A stretch of DNA of 64,000 bases from Cryptomeria japonica. Lineage: Eukaryota; Streptophyta; Pinopsida; Cupressales; Cupressaceae. The notes under the pieces were generated by a model. That model searched no databases, was not told where the DNA came from, and saw only the letters and a program-made list of their open reading frames with translations. The stretch is taken from positions 51,863,136 to 51,927,135 of the forward strand of contig NC_081414.1 in NCBI RefSeq assembly GCF_030272615.1. The letters are read 5' to 3'. Position 1 is the first letter of the stretch. Each line of letters begins with the position of its first letter. The translations under genes and the position numbers were made by a program. Positions 44,897 through 56,743 of the stretch are shown here, piece after piece.

Positions 44897-47800
44897 TTAG
44901 TTACCATTTGGTGGAGGCAACTGGTCAAAAATGGATTTATACTTTGTCCTTGCTTCAGTGAGAGCAACAGAGAGGGCATCCTTTACACTATCCATTAAAG
45001 AATTCTGCACTTGAATATTAGCCAATAATGATATTAAGCCATCTAGAGTGCTTCCCTCTTATGTAGTAGATAAGTATGTGGCTCGGTTGATCTGTTCTTG
45101 GACGGATGAAAGATGAGGAAGGAATAATGTCTAAAGTGTCATTATGTCCATCCTAATCTTGTGTTCTTCATTTCTTAGGTCCAATTGTTGAGCCATGAGT
45201 TGTTGTAACTTTGTATAGAAATTTTGAACTGAATTTGGCTCTGTGGTCAACTTATTTGAGAGATCGGTGATCTCTTTCTCAATTGCTTCTATTTTATTTT
45301 TGATGTCTTTAATGAATAAAGAAAATGTATAGAGTTTTTGAAATAAATAAAGAATGTGCTTGAGTTGAGGGGACAACTCAACAATAAATTTGACAAGTTT
45401 AACTTTGCCAATAGCTATAGCTTTCTATACCTCTTCTATCATTTTTGCAGTGAGATCCTTGTCTTTTAGCTTGCTCAAATATTCGGATGCATCTACTCTA
45501 GATGTCTCTATCATGGTTAGGAGTTCATCCAATTGAATGTGGATGGCTGCATCTTTGGTTATTGTAGCTTCAGGTAGCATATCTGTTAAGAGTGCTTTTA
45601 CCTTCGAAGTACTTTATTTTTCTTTTGAATAGCCACTTGTTTCTCTTGTTTGGCCTTTGCTTTGCATAGTTCACCAAAATCAATCAGTGCTTGCCCCTTT
45701 AATTTGGATATATCAATATTGGGCAACACTATTGGTTTTGACAAATCTACTTTGAAACTATGCTTTTTCAGCTTCTTTTCTTTACCTTTCACCGATGGAA
45801 CTAAGACAATGGCTTGTGAGGCTTGATGACCCTCGGTAGGTTGCTCGGTAGAGGCAACACTTTGGTTGGTTTCTTTAGCCTCTATAGAGTCCTTTGGTGT
45901 CTTGGTACTCGGTGTCTCAGTTGCAATATTTTCAGTGCTAGAAGGATCCTGAGACATCTATTCTTGAGTAGTTCCTTCTCCTATTGTAGACTTGTGACCT
46001 TCGGTGCCTTTATCCTTATCCTGAGGGGCTTCGGTTGAGATAGGTTGATTGATCGATGGATAAGGCTGAACTTGTTCCAAGACTGATTCACTAGATACAA
46101 GTTTTGCATATGCATTGCCTTCTATCATTTCCTATTTTGGTGCCTCTGTATCCATGATATCTTCATCTATTTGAATGGTGTCAGCAGGGTCTTGCTCGGT
46201 AACATTAGGATCTTTCTCAGTGACATCAACTATTTCAACTTCAGCTTGCTCACCGACATCCTTGATTCTAAAGATTTCCTACCACTTTTCTTTTGTCTCA
46301 TTTTCCACTTCAATATATAGACCATTCATTAGTTTTAAGGCTCTTTGTTTGACGAGAAACTTTGAGTTGTAGGTTGTCAGATGTTCTTTTATTTCAACTA
46401 CCGACATGTCTGGAAAGAGATGTACCAGACTTCTTTCTCTAATCTATTTCTTCGAGTCTATTGCATACTTCCACTTATTGTCAATATATAAATATAATTC
46501 ATTTGGAAGTGACTTAGATAGTTCTAATGGAGCCAATCAAAATTTCAGAAGTGTGCAGATGACAGCTTCTTCAATTTGTCTCTTTTCATCTTCAATTCTG
46601 GATTCATACTTAACATATCTGAATCCTCCAAATCCACCATATTCTTTCAGATTAGCACATAAATTTTCAACACTATGTATATTTACCTTCTTGCTCTTGA
46701 CAATCTGAAATTTGCTAGCATCTTCAAATTCCGTGTCACTAGACTCTTTTGCCAAAATGAGTCTCCGAGTAGATTTCTTGTAAGTTTTTGTTACCTTGGG
46801 AACAATAACACTCTTTGTTTTCTTACTCAGTGACATTGCAGATGCTCTAGTGTTAGGTCACTTTGCTGGAGGAGTCGGTGAGGCCTTTGATGTGTCCCGT
46901 TTCTTTCTTTTCAACACTTTTCCCTTAGGCAATTCGATGCTCAGTGTTATAGCTGCCTCTTGGGCTTCAGATTCCTCTTCGGTAATGGTTATAGTGCCTT
47001 TGACAAGTGTAGAGGAAGAATCTTCTCCGAATTTCTCCGATAATGCCTTGATCATGTTTGTTGCCTTTCTTGTAGCTTTGGGTACTACAATGCTCATCTT
47101 TACCTTTTCTTTCACTTCTTCATAGGTTCCATACCTCAGCTCGGTAGCATGTCTTGGCAATGTGAGAAATGCATCAATTTGCTGTTGTGTGATATCAAAA
47201 TCAATCTCGTAACCCATAGGTGACAAAGATTGAGTTCTTGGTTCCACAGCATTCACATAACAATAATCAGTGTCTACTTCAAAACATATGTCATTTTTGT
47301 ATTTCTCCACTAGCTTGGGTGGAATCCGGTACTTGTTATGCATTTTGTCTTGAAACTTACTGAAGTAATCATCCATAATATCATTAAAATTATCTCCTAG
47401 ATTCTTAATGAAGTCATTGATCTGATGGGTGATTGGTTGGTGTAGCTCCCAAACAACTTTACCAACTGATGGAAAGAATTTTTCAAAATAGAAAAATATG
47501 CATACAAGTAGTGATCTAAACTTTAGTGTATTAGTCGAGTTGTTCTTCTTCGGCTTCCTGATGATGTTCAGATTCTCAAAGAGGTTTTTCAGCAACACCT
47601 CACATAGATCAATTTTCATGCCCTTTTTCACAATTTTGTATGCTAAGTCTACTACTGCACAGGGTACACTGTTTTCCCTTGCCGATTGGAAGAAACAATA
47701 ACCTATTACTCTAATGGAAAATTTTAGTTCTGCATCAGTGACATTGTTCAGTTTCAATCCTCTGCAATCTAATTCCACTCTAGTTAAATGGATCAATTCC

Positions 47801-48258
47801 TTCTGTGATATCATCTTTTGAGCTTGAGCATGATCATAAATAGGGTAATCGGTAATCAAATGAATGATTTCCTTGGTAATCTTAAACGGTTGCTCCTCTA
47901 ACCACATGAAATCATTGTGAACTCTGCTCAGAATAAACTTGACCCACTGGGGTTTGAACACACAGGGATAGGTTAGGGCTTTAGTTAATCCCTTGATCTT
48001 AATGTGCTCATACTTGCTATTCAATTTACCATCGGTGCACAATTCATCATAGGTGTCTTTAATTTCAACATGACTGAGTTCTTCAACATGATATTTGGTG
48101 AAGAATCTCACATCCTCGACTAATAACACTCTATCTGGGATGAGTGAAAATGTGGTTTTGTCATTCAGTTCAGATGCAACTTTGGGAGTTAAAGAGTATT
48201 TTAGTGAGGGCTTTTCAACATTCTTAACAATGATGGGATCTTGGATCTTAGGTGCCAT
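44897..48258 (-). pseudogene. NA-2 ORF2: large protein of unknown function
   Basis: About 1,120 codons from ATG 48258 to TAA 44897. The first 466 codons (to 46858) are uninterrupted, the best-preserved coding stretch in the window. The frame then continues through stops to about 45598, shifts once, and resumes at 45376. Blocks shared with NA-1: LLVEDVRFFTKYHVEEL, FILSRVHNDFMWLEEQPFKI, PFKITKEIIHLIT, VEKYKNDICFEVD and SPMGYEIDFDITQQQ. The middle is Lys/Glu/Thr-rich and the end is a coiled coil (IEAIEKEITDLSNKL). No catalytic motif or membrane segment seen. Confidence 0.78.
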
Positions 48259-48809
48259 TTGAAGATTTCAGATAAAAACTAACAAAAGATCCTTAGGGTT
48301 TGAGGATTTTCAAATGGTAGATGCTTCACACTTAGTAGATAATAATAACTTGATAAGATCGGTAAACCAGCTTAACAATGCGTTGAGAATTATGTAAATA
48401 CCTTGAATTTTGCTTTGTAAGAGGTTTGATCACCTTAGATTCACTTTGCTCTGCTCTCTCAAAAACTTGGTAAGTGAAAATGACCGCGTAAATGCTTTAA
48501 GTACATAATATACCTTATCGAGCTCCATGTAGGTTAGGTCAAAACATTAAATGCACTCAGTTCCACTAAACCTTCTTTCCTTTTGTGCTTTAACCGAGTA
48601 ACCAAATTTCCTTCATTTACCGACTTGATAGGTTTCCTGTATTCACCTACTTGACAAGTTTCCTATATAGTGCTTCAAAAGACTTTGATAGAATTTCAAT
48701 GCTTACTAATACATCTTTAACTATGCAAATTTTGACTTAAGTACATAATAAAATAGGTACTGTTAAGATTTAACCTTGAGAGAATGCAGTCCCTTCATAC
48801 CTTTACCAA
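48259..48809 (-). other. Spacer between ORF1 and ORF2 of NA-2
   Basis: 550 bp without coding signal; no pol remnant. Confidence 0.55.
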
Positions 48810-50108
48810 TTAATTTGGAATAGGAGCACCTAACTCGGTAGGTAAGGTTCTTTCTTCATTTGACATGATTTCCTTCTTTTTCCAAATCATCTGTAATTTG
48901 TATTTTATTTCTTCAATGTCTTTTCTAGGTTGTTCTTTGCAATCTCTAGCCAAGTGTCCAACTTTGTGACAATGAAAACATGCCATACCAGGATTTCTCC
49001 ATGATATTCGGTTGTTCATTCCAAACCTTATAAAATAGTTGGCACTTATATGTCCATATATTCCACAACATTCACACCATATCCTTGTATTGTAATCCCA
49101 TGGTACTATAGAATACTATCGGTAAGGATCTATGTGAGCTCAATAACATCTAGCATTTGCTTGGTGTGCAGACCACATATAGTTCTTTTGCTTGTACCAA
49201 CACTTCTCAGTACTATGTCCATATCTATTGCAGTTTTTACAAAACCCTTTGAATTTTTCCTTCTGATAATTGTTAATAGACTTTGTCCTACATTGATTAG
49301 ATGTGTGACCATATTTATTGCAATTGTAACAATAACCTTTGGACTTAGTGACATTTGGTTGCTTACCTTTTCTGATTTGGCACATGTTGGCAGTGTGACC
49401 TTGATTTCCACAGTAATTACAAATAGGCTTCTTTCTTTTGATGTTCTTATTGGTAGAGTCTTTTCCTTTGTAATCGAGTCATGCATCTTTGTTGGGTCAT
49501 CTTGTGTTCAGTTGCTCATCTAACATCTTTGATGCTTCATAACTCTTCTTCAGTGTTTCTTTGGATTTCTTCTTTGTTTCAAGTTCATTTGTCAACCTTG
49601 ATACTTCAAGTCTCAATGCTTGATTCTCATCATCTTTCAGATTTGCTTCATGATGTGCATAACCTAGTTGATTTAACAGGTTTTGTTGAATTCTAGTCAA
49701 CCTTGCGATTTCATCATTGTTATCAGATACTAAGGCTTTAAGTTGTTGTTTCTCTCTTTCTAGATCTCTTTCTTTGTCCTTGGCTGTCCTCAATGCATCA
49801 AGATTTTCAGTCATCTGTGTGCTGAAATGTTCATGTTCTGTTTTCATTGCTTTTAGTTGATCAACCCGTGCTTTGTTCTTTTCTTTCAATACTCCAATCA
49901 TTTCTTCAATCTCTTCAGATATACTATTCTTAGATGATGTCTCAATTTGTTCCACTAACTCTTGAGATTCCTACAAATCATCAGATAATCTTCTTCTCAC
50001 TTTCAGAGATTTTTGCATTTGCCTTTGTATGTCTGCAATCACTTGATTAGCATGATCCAACTCTTCTTGCAGATACACAATCCTCTGAGATTGTTTATAG
50101 CCTTCCAT
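48810..50108 (-). pseudogene. NA-2 ORF1: coiled coil plus five CCHC knuckles (gag-like)
   Basis: ATG at 50108, single frame to the stop at 48810 (433 codons) with a few nonsense codons. About 200 residues of Lys/Glu-rich coiled coil (LRLEVSRLTNELETKKKSKE near its end) precede five zinc knuckles at 49421-49380, 49331-49290, 49241-49200, 49076-49035 and 48980-48939 (for example CYNCNKYGHTSNQC and CFHCHKVGHLARDC). The fourth has lost its last Cys (Tyr instead). Same build as NA-1 ORF1 with one more knuckle and longer linkers. Probable RNA-packaging protein. Confidence 0.82.
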
Positions 50109-50156
50109 TGATAAGATCTTTCTCTTTAGGCAGTTAAACCCTTTTCCAATATTGAA

Positions 50157-50168
50157 GCTCTGATACCA
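50157..50168 (-). other. Primer binding site of NA-2 (initiator Met tRNA)
   Basis: Minus strand TGGTATCAGAGC two bases after the 5' LTR, as in NA-1. Confidence 0.9.
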
Positions 50169-50170
50169 AT

Positions 50171-50806
50171 TGTTAGGCCCAATATGGAAAGCTAATGTAC
50201 TAAGAGGGGAGGGGTGAATCAGTACTTCAATACTTTTCTTCAACAATAACTTTACTGTTATGCATAAACCGAATAGTGCAGTAATATAATATAAAGCTAA
50301 AACAAATAGATAACAATCATACATGATTCACTCCATAACACATATATTTTGGTTACGCAGAAACTCTTGGTTAGAGAGGAAAACTGCGGTGGGGATGGCA
50401 CCCACAACTTCACTACTGCAATAATAAAGGTTGCTCGGTTAGAGCTACATGTTTAGCTATTTCTGATAGCTTACCTTGTTAGGAGTATCAAGATTTGTTA
50501 GATCTACCTTGCTAAAGGATTTTACAACACTTAAACTAAATGTTGCACCTAGTTAAAGGCTTTACAATTTATAGACTTGATTAGAGTCATTTACCCTATT
50601 AAAGGTTTCTCTTACAACTTTAAAATATTACAATAAAATCATTACAAATATGTGCAACTTTACATCTGGAATGTTATAGCAGATTCTATGTGCTCAGAAT
50701 AAGATTACCTTGCTTATAGCATACCTCGATAACCCATATAGTAACTCGGTAAACCCTTCTGTTTACTCTGTTCTTTGACTGTTCTTTGAAATCCTTCTCG
50801 GTAACC
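50171..50806 (-). repeat. 5' LTR of NA-2, truncated
   Basis: 636 bp matching 43324-43958; similarity stops at ATCCTTCTCGGTAACC, where Tat-2 sequence resumes. Confidence 0.88.
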
Positions 50807-51079
50807 CATATGGTTCAATCTTGTCTATTTATACACAAGCAACACTTAGGTCATCTGGGTTCAATTATAACTTGATGCTTGTGCCATCTTGCAATATCAA
50901 AATCCATGTAAGTTTTTCTCAGGTCATTATGGTTCAGTTATACCATTATGCTTGTATTAACTTTCAACATATCAAAAGCTCAATGATGATAAACAAAAAC
51001 AAAGCAAAAACATGTGACTATACAGGAATGGCAACAAGAAAAAGAGGGTGACCAATTTAGTTGCATATCATTTTACACT
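50807..51079 (+). other. Tat-2 3' region resumes
   Basis: Matches Tat-1 from about 13704; no gene. Confidence 0.6.
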
Positions 51080-51430
51080 TGCATATCATTATCATACATC
51101 TTGTTTTCAAGATACATCTCACAATATATCATTATCATACATCTCATTTTCAAGATACATCTCACATCATATCATTATCATACTTCTCATTTTCCAGATA
51201 CATCTCACATCATATCATTATCATACATCTCATTTTCAAGATACATCTCACAACATATCATTATCATACATCTCATTTTCAAGATACATCTCACATCATA
51301 TTATTATCATACATCTCATTTTAAAGATACATCTCACATCATATCATTATCATACATCTCATTTTCAAGATACATCTCACATCATATCATTATCATACAT
51401 CTCATTTTCAAGATACATCTCACATCCCAT
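51080..51430 (+). repeat. 43-bp minisatellite, eight units
   Basis: GATACATCTC recurs at 51111, 51154, 51197, 51240, 51283, 51326, 51369 and 51412, exactly 43 bp apart. Because 43 is not a multiple of three, it creates long overlapping open frames that are not genes. Confidence 0.95.
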
Positions 51431-51675
51431 AAATAAAAGCAATGCATCATCACATTTTGCTTATCAAAATCATGAATCATACATTCACATCATAATCGAA
51501 ATCAAGAGAATTATTATCTAAGCATCAAATCATCCTCATAGAATCTCATATCGAAACATAATTCATATCATTCATCATTCATCATTGCATCCATCACATA
51601 CATATCTATCGTATCATCATGGAATCTTCCTTCACTTTCATATCTTCATCATTCTTCCAAACTATCTTCTATCAT

Positions 51676-51900
51676 GTCTTATACACGATGTATCTTTCCT
51701 GAAACTAGACATTTTGATTAGCTCTTATACAGGATATATCGTTCCTGAAACCAGATGTTTTGATCATCTCTTATACAGGATATATCATTCTTGAAACCAG
51801 ATGTTTTGATCATCTCTTATATAGGATATCATTCCTGAAACCAGACGCTCGATCATCCATCTCTTATACAGGAGGTGTCATACCAAAAAACCAGACTTGA
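51676..51900 (+). repeat. 46-bp tandem repeat, about five units
   Basis: CTCTTATACAGGATAT-type starts at 51676, 51722, 51768, 51814 and 51861, each followed by ATTCCTGAAACCAGA. Not seen in Tat-1. Confidence 0.85.
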
Positions 51901-52189
51901 TCTCAGTCTTGTCAATTCCAATCAATCTTAAAAATCTAATCCATATGCTCGATCATATCATTATACCCATACATGAGCATATCATATCGACAACATGTTA
52001 GAAACATATGCATTCATCAAATTCACCATCGTCTACATCATCATCTGCAAAAGTCACATAGATTAAAAGCATATCATATAGCTCATCAAAATCAAAATTG
52101 CTACATCCATATCATATCATCATGCACATGTGTGACCACATGCTGATCCAAAGGAAATCAATCAGAACCAATCATCAGACAAAACAAAT

Positions 52190-52540
52190 AAATGTCCAAA
52201 GTCCCTGGATATCATATCAAAAATCAATCCAGACCCACATCAAGAAATCAATCAATGCAAGTCCCATATCGAAATCAATCAAATCAAAGACCCATATCGA
52301 AAGCAATATCAAGTCCCATGTCAAAATCAATCAAATCAAAGACCCATACCGAAAGCAATATTAAGATCCATGTTGAGAAATAAAGCAACATCAAGATCCA
52401 TATCAAAATCAAATCAAAGACCCATATCGAAAGCAATATCAAGATCCATATCGAGAAATCAAGCAACATCATGATCCATATTGCAAGCATCAAATCAAGA
52501 CCCATACCGAATCATGACCCATATCAACACTTGAACCATA
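52190..52540 (+). repeat. Irregular CCCATATCGAAA repeat
   Basis: Phrases AAATCAAAGACCCATATCGA and ATCAAGATCCATATCGA alternate; a decayed, longer-period relative of 20181-20290. Confidence 0.7.
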
Positions 52541-52892
52541 TCGACAATCAGGATTCATACCAATGTGACCTGGGTGGACATGTGGGACATGTACGCGCTA
52601 TGCCCACATTAGTCTTCATCATTTCTATCAACATCATTTTTGGGAGATGAATCAAACAACTCTGCATTCAACACAATCAAAATTTAAAAATGCAATCCAT
52701 TCAAAAATGATTATCAAATCAACAAATTTTTCAAAATACTTGATTCATCTCCCGAGGGGGCATCATCAATATTTTTCATCAAAACTGGGGCACAACATCA
52801 TCATATCGACATCTCGACACACGGCATCGACATATCTGACATTTTTCTTTGAATCAACATGTGCACACAAGTCACTTGAAAGAGGGGCAAAA

Positions 52893-55436
52893 TGTAGATG
52901 TATAAAAATTGTTGGTATTATGGATGTGTTGCATTAGTTTTGTCATTTATGTCAACACTTATAAACACTTATCCTTCTGGAGATCTTTGGTTATGTTGAA
53001 CCGACACATTATGTTCACTGGTAAGTTCAATGACTTATGCATAGTCACCAGTATATTGTTCATCGACATTGAGGATGACTTGTTATCATCTGGAGATCAC
53101 TTGGTTATGTCGAAGACATGGTTTGGATACTTGATTTTGGTATTGTGGTTATTGGTCTAATCGGGTTGACATATTTGTTGTTACTAGAAAATTGGTCTAG
53201 GTTATGCAACGACACACATTATCTATTCCAGATTAGAACGACACGTTATGGAGATGATTTATTGTTGTAATTATATTGAGCCGACATGATGCATCACATC
53301 TTGACTTATTTGTAATTGATTTAATTGTAATATTCTTAATTAGCCGACCTACACATTTGGTCCTAGGTTTTGGTATATCTGTAAGATCTCATTTATGAGA
53401 TAAAAAAATAGGTAGAAGAGATGGTATATGGTTATGGTATTGTAACATGGTATGTGCGAATATTGAAGATTATATGAGCATACCAAAGAGAAGGTTCAAG
53501 GAAGGTTTGAAGGTGATTATTAGAGCTTAACCAGTACTGAATCCAGCATTGGAGATGCTACTTTGAGTAGTACATTATCATTGGATTTAATCATCCAATT
53601 GTAGTAAGTGTGACTCCTATTTTGTGATTGAGCAGTGAGCTCTAGGCGGTTGGCCTTTATGCATGTGCAGAACCCCATTTGTATACACATACTATCTGTA
53701 GCAGTATCATCTAATTGTGGGTAAGGTTTCCCACCATGGTTTTTCCCCTTACAGGGTTTCCATGTACAAATCTCTATGTTATGTGTTGTGGATGTTCTTT
53801 CTCTTTCTGTTTCATGCATTAAGTTTCATCGGTATTGATATTAACTGTTAATCTGTCAACCGACATTAAGTTTGTTTTATCGGTATTATGTATCAAGTTT
53901 GACTAAGTTATGTTTGGGTTAAAATTAATAGACAACTGATTCACCCCCCCCTCCCAGTTGCCTCCGGGTCCTAACAAAAATGACCACTTTCTTAAGTGAA
54001 TATTTAATATTCATTTTAACCTTATTCTCCATTTAATTAAATTTTATTTAATTAAATAATTCACATTCATCTATTTAATTAAATGACTTACTCAATTTAT
54101 TTAATTAAATTCACCTAAGTATTTTCTACCCCTTTAATTAAATAAATCACTTTATTTAATTAATTCCCATTTCTTCCCTTTTTAATTAAATTTACATTTA
54201 ATTAGATTGTTCTTTGCAAATAAATAAATCTAATTTATTTATTTAAATCCCCCACTTGTATTTATGCAAGTTGCATCTATTTTTAGTTGAAATAAATTAA
54301 TTTATTTTAATGATAATTCCCCTCCATCCACTTGCATTCTCCTACATCTCCCACTTGCCTCTCTAAACCCCCTTCTAGATTCTTCTAATCCCTTCCAATT
54401 TAGCCTAACCCATCCTCTAAATATTGTCACATCCCTAAGCAAAGGGAAGTCACTTCTCAAACCCTCAAAGTCTTTGAAAACCATTAAAGGCTTTATGTCT
54501 TCCACAAGTTAACCTTGAAAGTCTTCTAAACCAATAATGGTTAACTCAACCCTCTTGCATGATTAGAGACTTTTTCTCTAGCTCAGCCCTCATCTAACCC
54601 AGGAGTCTCATCAAGAATTCATTACTTTGACCATGGTTATTCCTTTAACCCTTGCACAAGAATTTATCTTTTGGGTAAAAGCTTTATCCAATGGATAACC
54701 TTAACCTAACCTTAACCCTTACCCCCTAAGGTAACCATGAGGCATTCTCAAGCATTTAATGCTTCTTACATCTCCTCTCAAGCAATCTTATGTTGACAAT
54801 TGTCACCATTTCATTGGTGAGAATTATAAACATGGATTGATAACTTTCAATCATGGCCCTTGATAAGATCATGCAATCCTGACCATTCATTGCCCTGTTT
54901 TTCCTATAAATAGAGCTCTCATTCCTTCATTTTCATATCCAAGTCTTTAGTATCAAACTTATAGATATTTTACTAAGTAGCTAATCTAAATCATTTCAAT
55001 CAAGCATTTATCATCTCTTTGATAGAAATAATCTTCATAGCATCTTAAATAGGCATTTGTATTATGATATAATAATCATGTTAGACTAGTATAGCATGCT
55101 AGGATAGTTTTGTTACTAATCCTTTCATTTTTTTTATCATATCCATGCTAGTTTAAATCATGTTAGACTTAGTATCATGCATAACTAGGAATGCATCCAT
55201 GCTAGATTGATCAATATCCCTCATTTTCATGATTGTCATCCCTAAGTCACCTTGCTCAGTGATCTGAGAGCAAAGGCATTGTCTTAAGGGGTCTTGTGAA
55301 ATAGAGAACAATGGAACATCCCTTGGGAAGTTGATTTATTCAATATAACTCCATAACTTGCACCAAGAGTCCCATTGGTGTGTGGACCAGTTTGAAATCA
55401 CATTTTCCATTTCATCCCCCACTTTTCCCGCACACA
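52893..55436 (+). repeat. 3' LTR of Tat-2, interrupted
   Basis: TGTAGATGTATAAAAAT, then the solo LTR, then continuing at GACCACTTTC. 1472 bp without the insertion. TATA box 54905-54912. Confidence 0.92.
52910..53976 (+). mobile_element. Solo LTR inside the Tat-2 3' LTR
   Basis: TGTTGGTATT...GTCCTAACA, 1067 bp, flanked by target duplication AAAAT at 52905-52909 and 53977-53981. Carries CCCACCATGGTTTTTCC (53731) and TGATTCACCCCCCCC near its end. Confidence 0.93.
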
Positions 55437-55441
55437 TATAT

Positions 55442-56743
55442 AAAAGGAATGAATAATATATCACCATAAGATAGCACCAATGAGGCACAAATTAGTAACA
55501 GAAGATCATCACATAACACATAGTTTATGTGGAGAAACCCTTATGGGAAAAAAATCCACCAAGAAGAGAGGTAAAGCATGCATTATCAACAAATAAATGT
55601 GATTACAATTGTAATTCACTTGCATTATCCTCTTTTCCTCTAAGATGGCAGCACTTGTGTACCTATGAACAACCTTCTTATGTCTCCCACCTATCCTTGG
55701 TCCTACAAAGTAACTCTACACAACTACTCTTCTCATTAATTCTACATCGAAGGAGTTGTTTATATAGAATAACACGAACTCCAAAACCACCAAACAAGGT
55801 GTCCAAAGAAGGATATTCATTGTATACATCCCCAAAGCTTATATTAATTCCATGAAATTTGAAAGGACATTGATTTTGGCTCCAATACTTTAGCTCCAAC
55901 TTGGGATCCCAAATATGGAAGATAAATAGTATGTTAGATGCAATAATGATACAATACAAAGAGACACTTGTTGCCTCTTCCAAGAACCCACTTGGAGAAT
56001 CCAAAATGTCACTCATTTTTCCACTTATTGTGTTATTAATTATCCCATTCTAGGTATCCACACATGGGAAAGACAATAGTAAATAATTGTGTTCACAACC
56101 CACCTTTATTGTTGCTAGTGGAACCCATCACCCCTTGTGAATGTATTTAAAACAATAGTGAAAATAAATATTATAAAATATTTTACTAATACACCCTAAG
56201 TGCCTTAGGAAACTTTCCAAGGATGTTGGAACCATGTAATATGACATAGAATTTACAAGGTAGATGACACTTAAGTCCTAAGAATGATTCCACCAAACAT
56301 GCACCTCTCACTTTCTTCACATTTATGGGTTCTAAATAGATTTATTTCATGTTGCTACCCATACACAATCACCATCTAGGAGCTTAGCCTTTTTATCCTA
56401 TCCTATAACTACACATTGTCAAGCTTCACCACTATAAGAAAGTTGCAGACAATCATACTACTAAACATGGTCAATATAGAAGCTTGTCTTCACTATTTGA
56501 AGATTGGTGAGAATATTTCTATGGATTTTTTCTAGACCTTGCATGTTCACCATATTTCTTAAGCCATTAGAAATATGAAAGAAGGACATCAACTTTATCT
56601 CTAGCTTCCATACATCATATAGTCTTGTTTCTAAGACTAGAAGGTATTTATAGATGTAGAAGACACTTAAACAAGATACCACTATACATTAATTCCATAT
56701 TGTCATTCCTTGCTAGTTTTCTAAATTTAAATGAATAATTTAC
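55442..56743. other. Old host DNA with possible LTR remnant
   Basis: At 55524-55563 the minus strand resembles the GTGG-TTTTTCCC-AGGGTTTC-CCAC block shared by the LTRs here, so an eroded minus-oriented LTR may be present. Minus-strand open frames at 55678-56016 and 56461-56682 have no recognisable content. Confidence 0.3.

Larger units (their letters stand above)
43324..50806 (-). mobile_element. NA-2: pol-less LTR element in Tat-2, 5' LTR truncated
   Basis: Minus-strand element: full 3' LTR at 43324-44513, truncated 5' LTR at 50171-50806, primer site and polypurine tract present. Encodes ORF1 and ORF2 related to those of NA-1 and no pol. The outer end of the 5' LTR and the adjoining ~0.9 kb of Tat-2 are missing, so one deletion probably removed both; the target duplication cannot be seen. 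Confidence 0.88.
33685..55436 (+). mobile_element. Tat-2: second Tat/Ogre-type element, gag-less
   Basis: LTRs at 33685-35157 and 52893-55436, flanked by the target duplication TATAT at 33680-33684 and 55437-55441. The leader arrays, protease, G-patch-like linker, RT, both RNases H and most of integrase match Tat-1. Missing compared with Tat-1 are gag, about 0.9 kb at the end of integrase and beyond, and the PMD ORF. It is interrupted by NA-2 and by a solo LTR in its 3' LTR. Confidence 0.93.

Noticed and set aside
46796-47125. Plus-strand open frames within 45823-49696
   Set aside because: Antisense shadows of NA-2 ORF1 and ORF2, which have homologues in NA-1.
51014-51521. Three overlapping open frames of 87-157 codons
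   Set aside because: All arise from the 43-bp tandem repeat read in different frames.
54302-54505. Minus-strand open frame (also at 34032-34226)
   Set aside because: Lies inside the Tat LTR U3 in both copies; antisense to LTR sequence with no domain.
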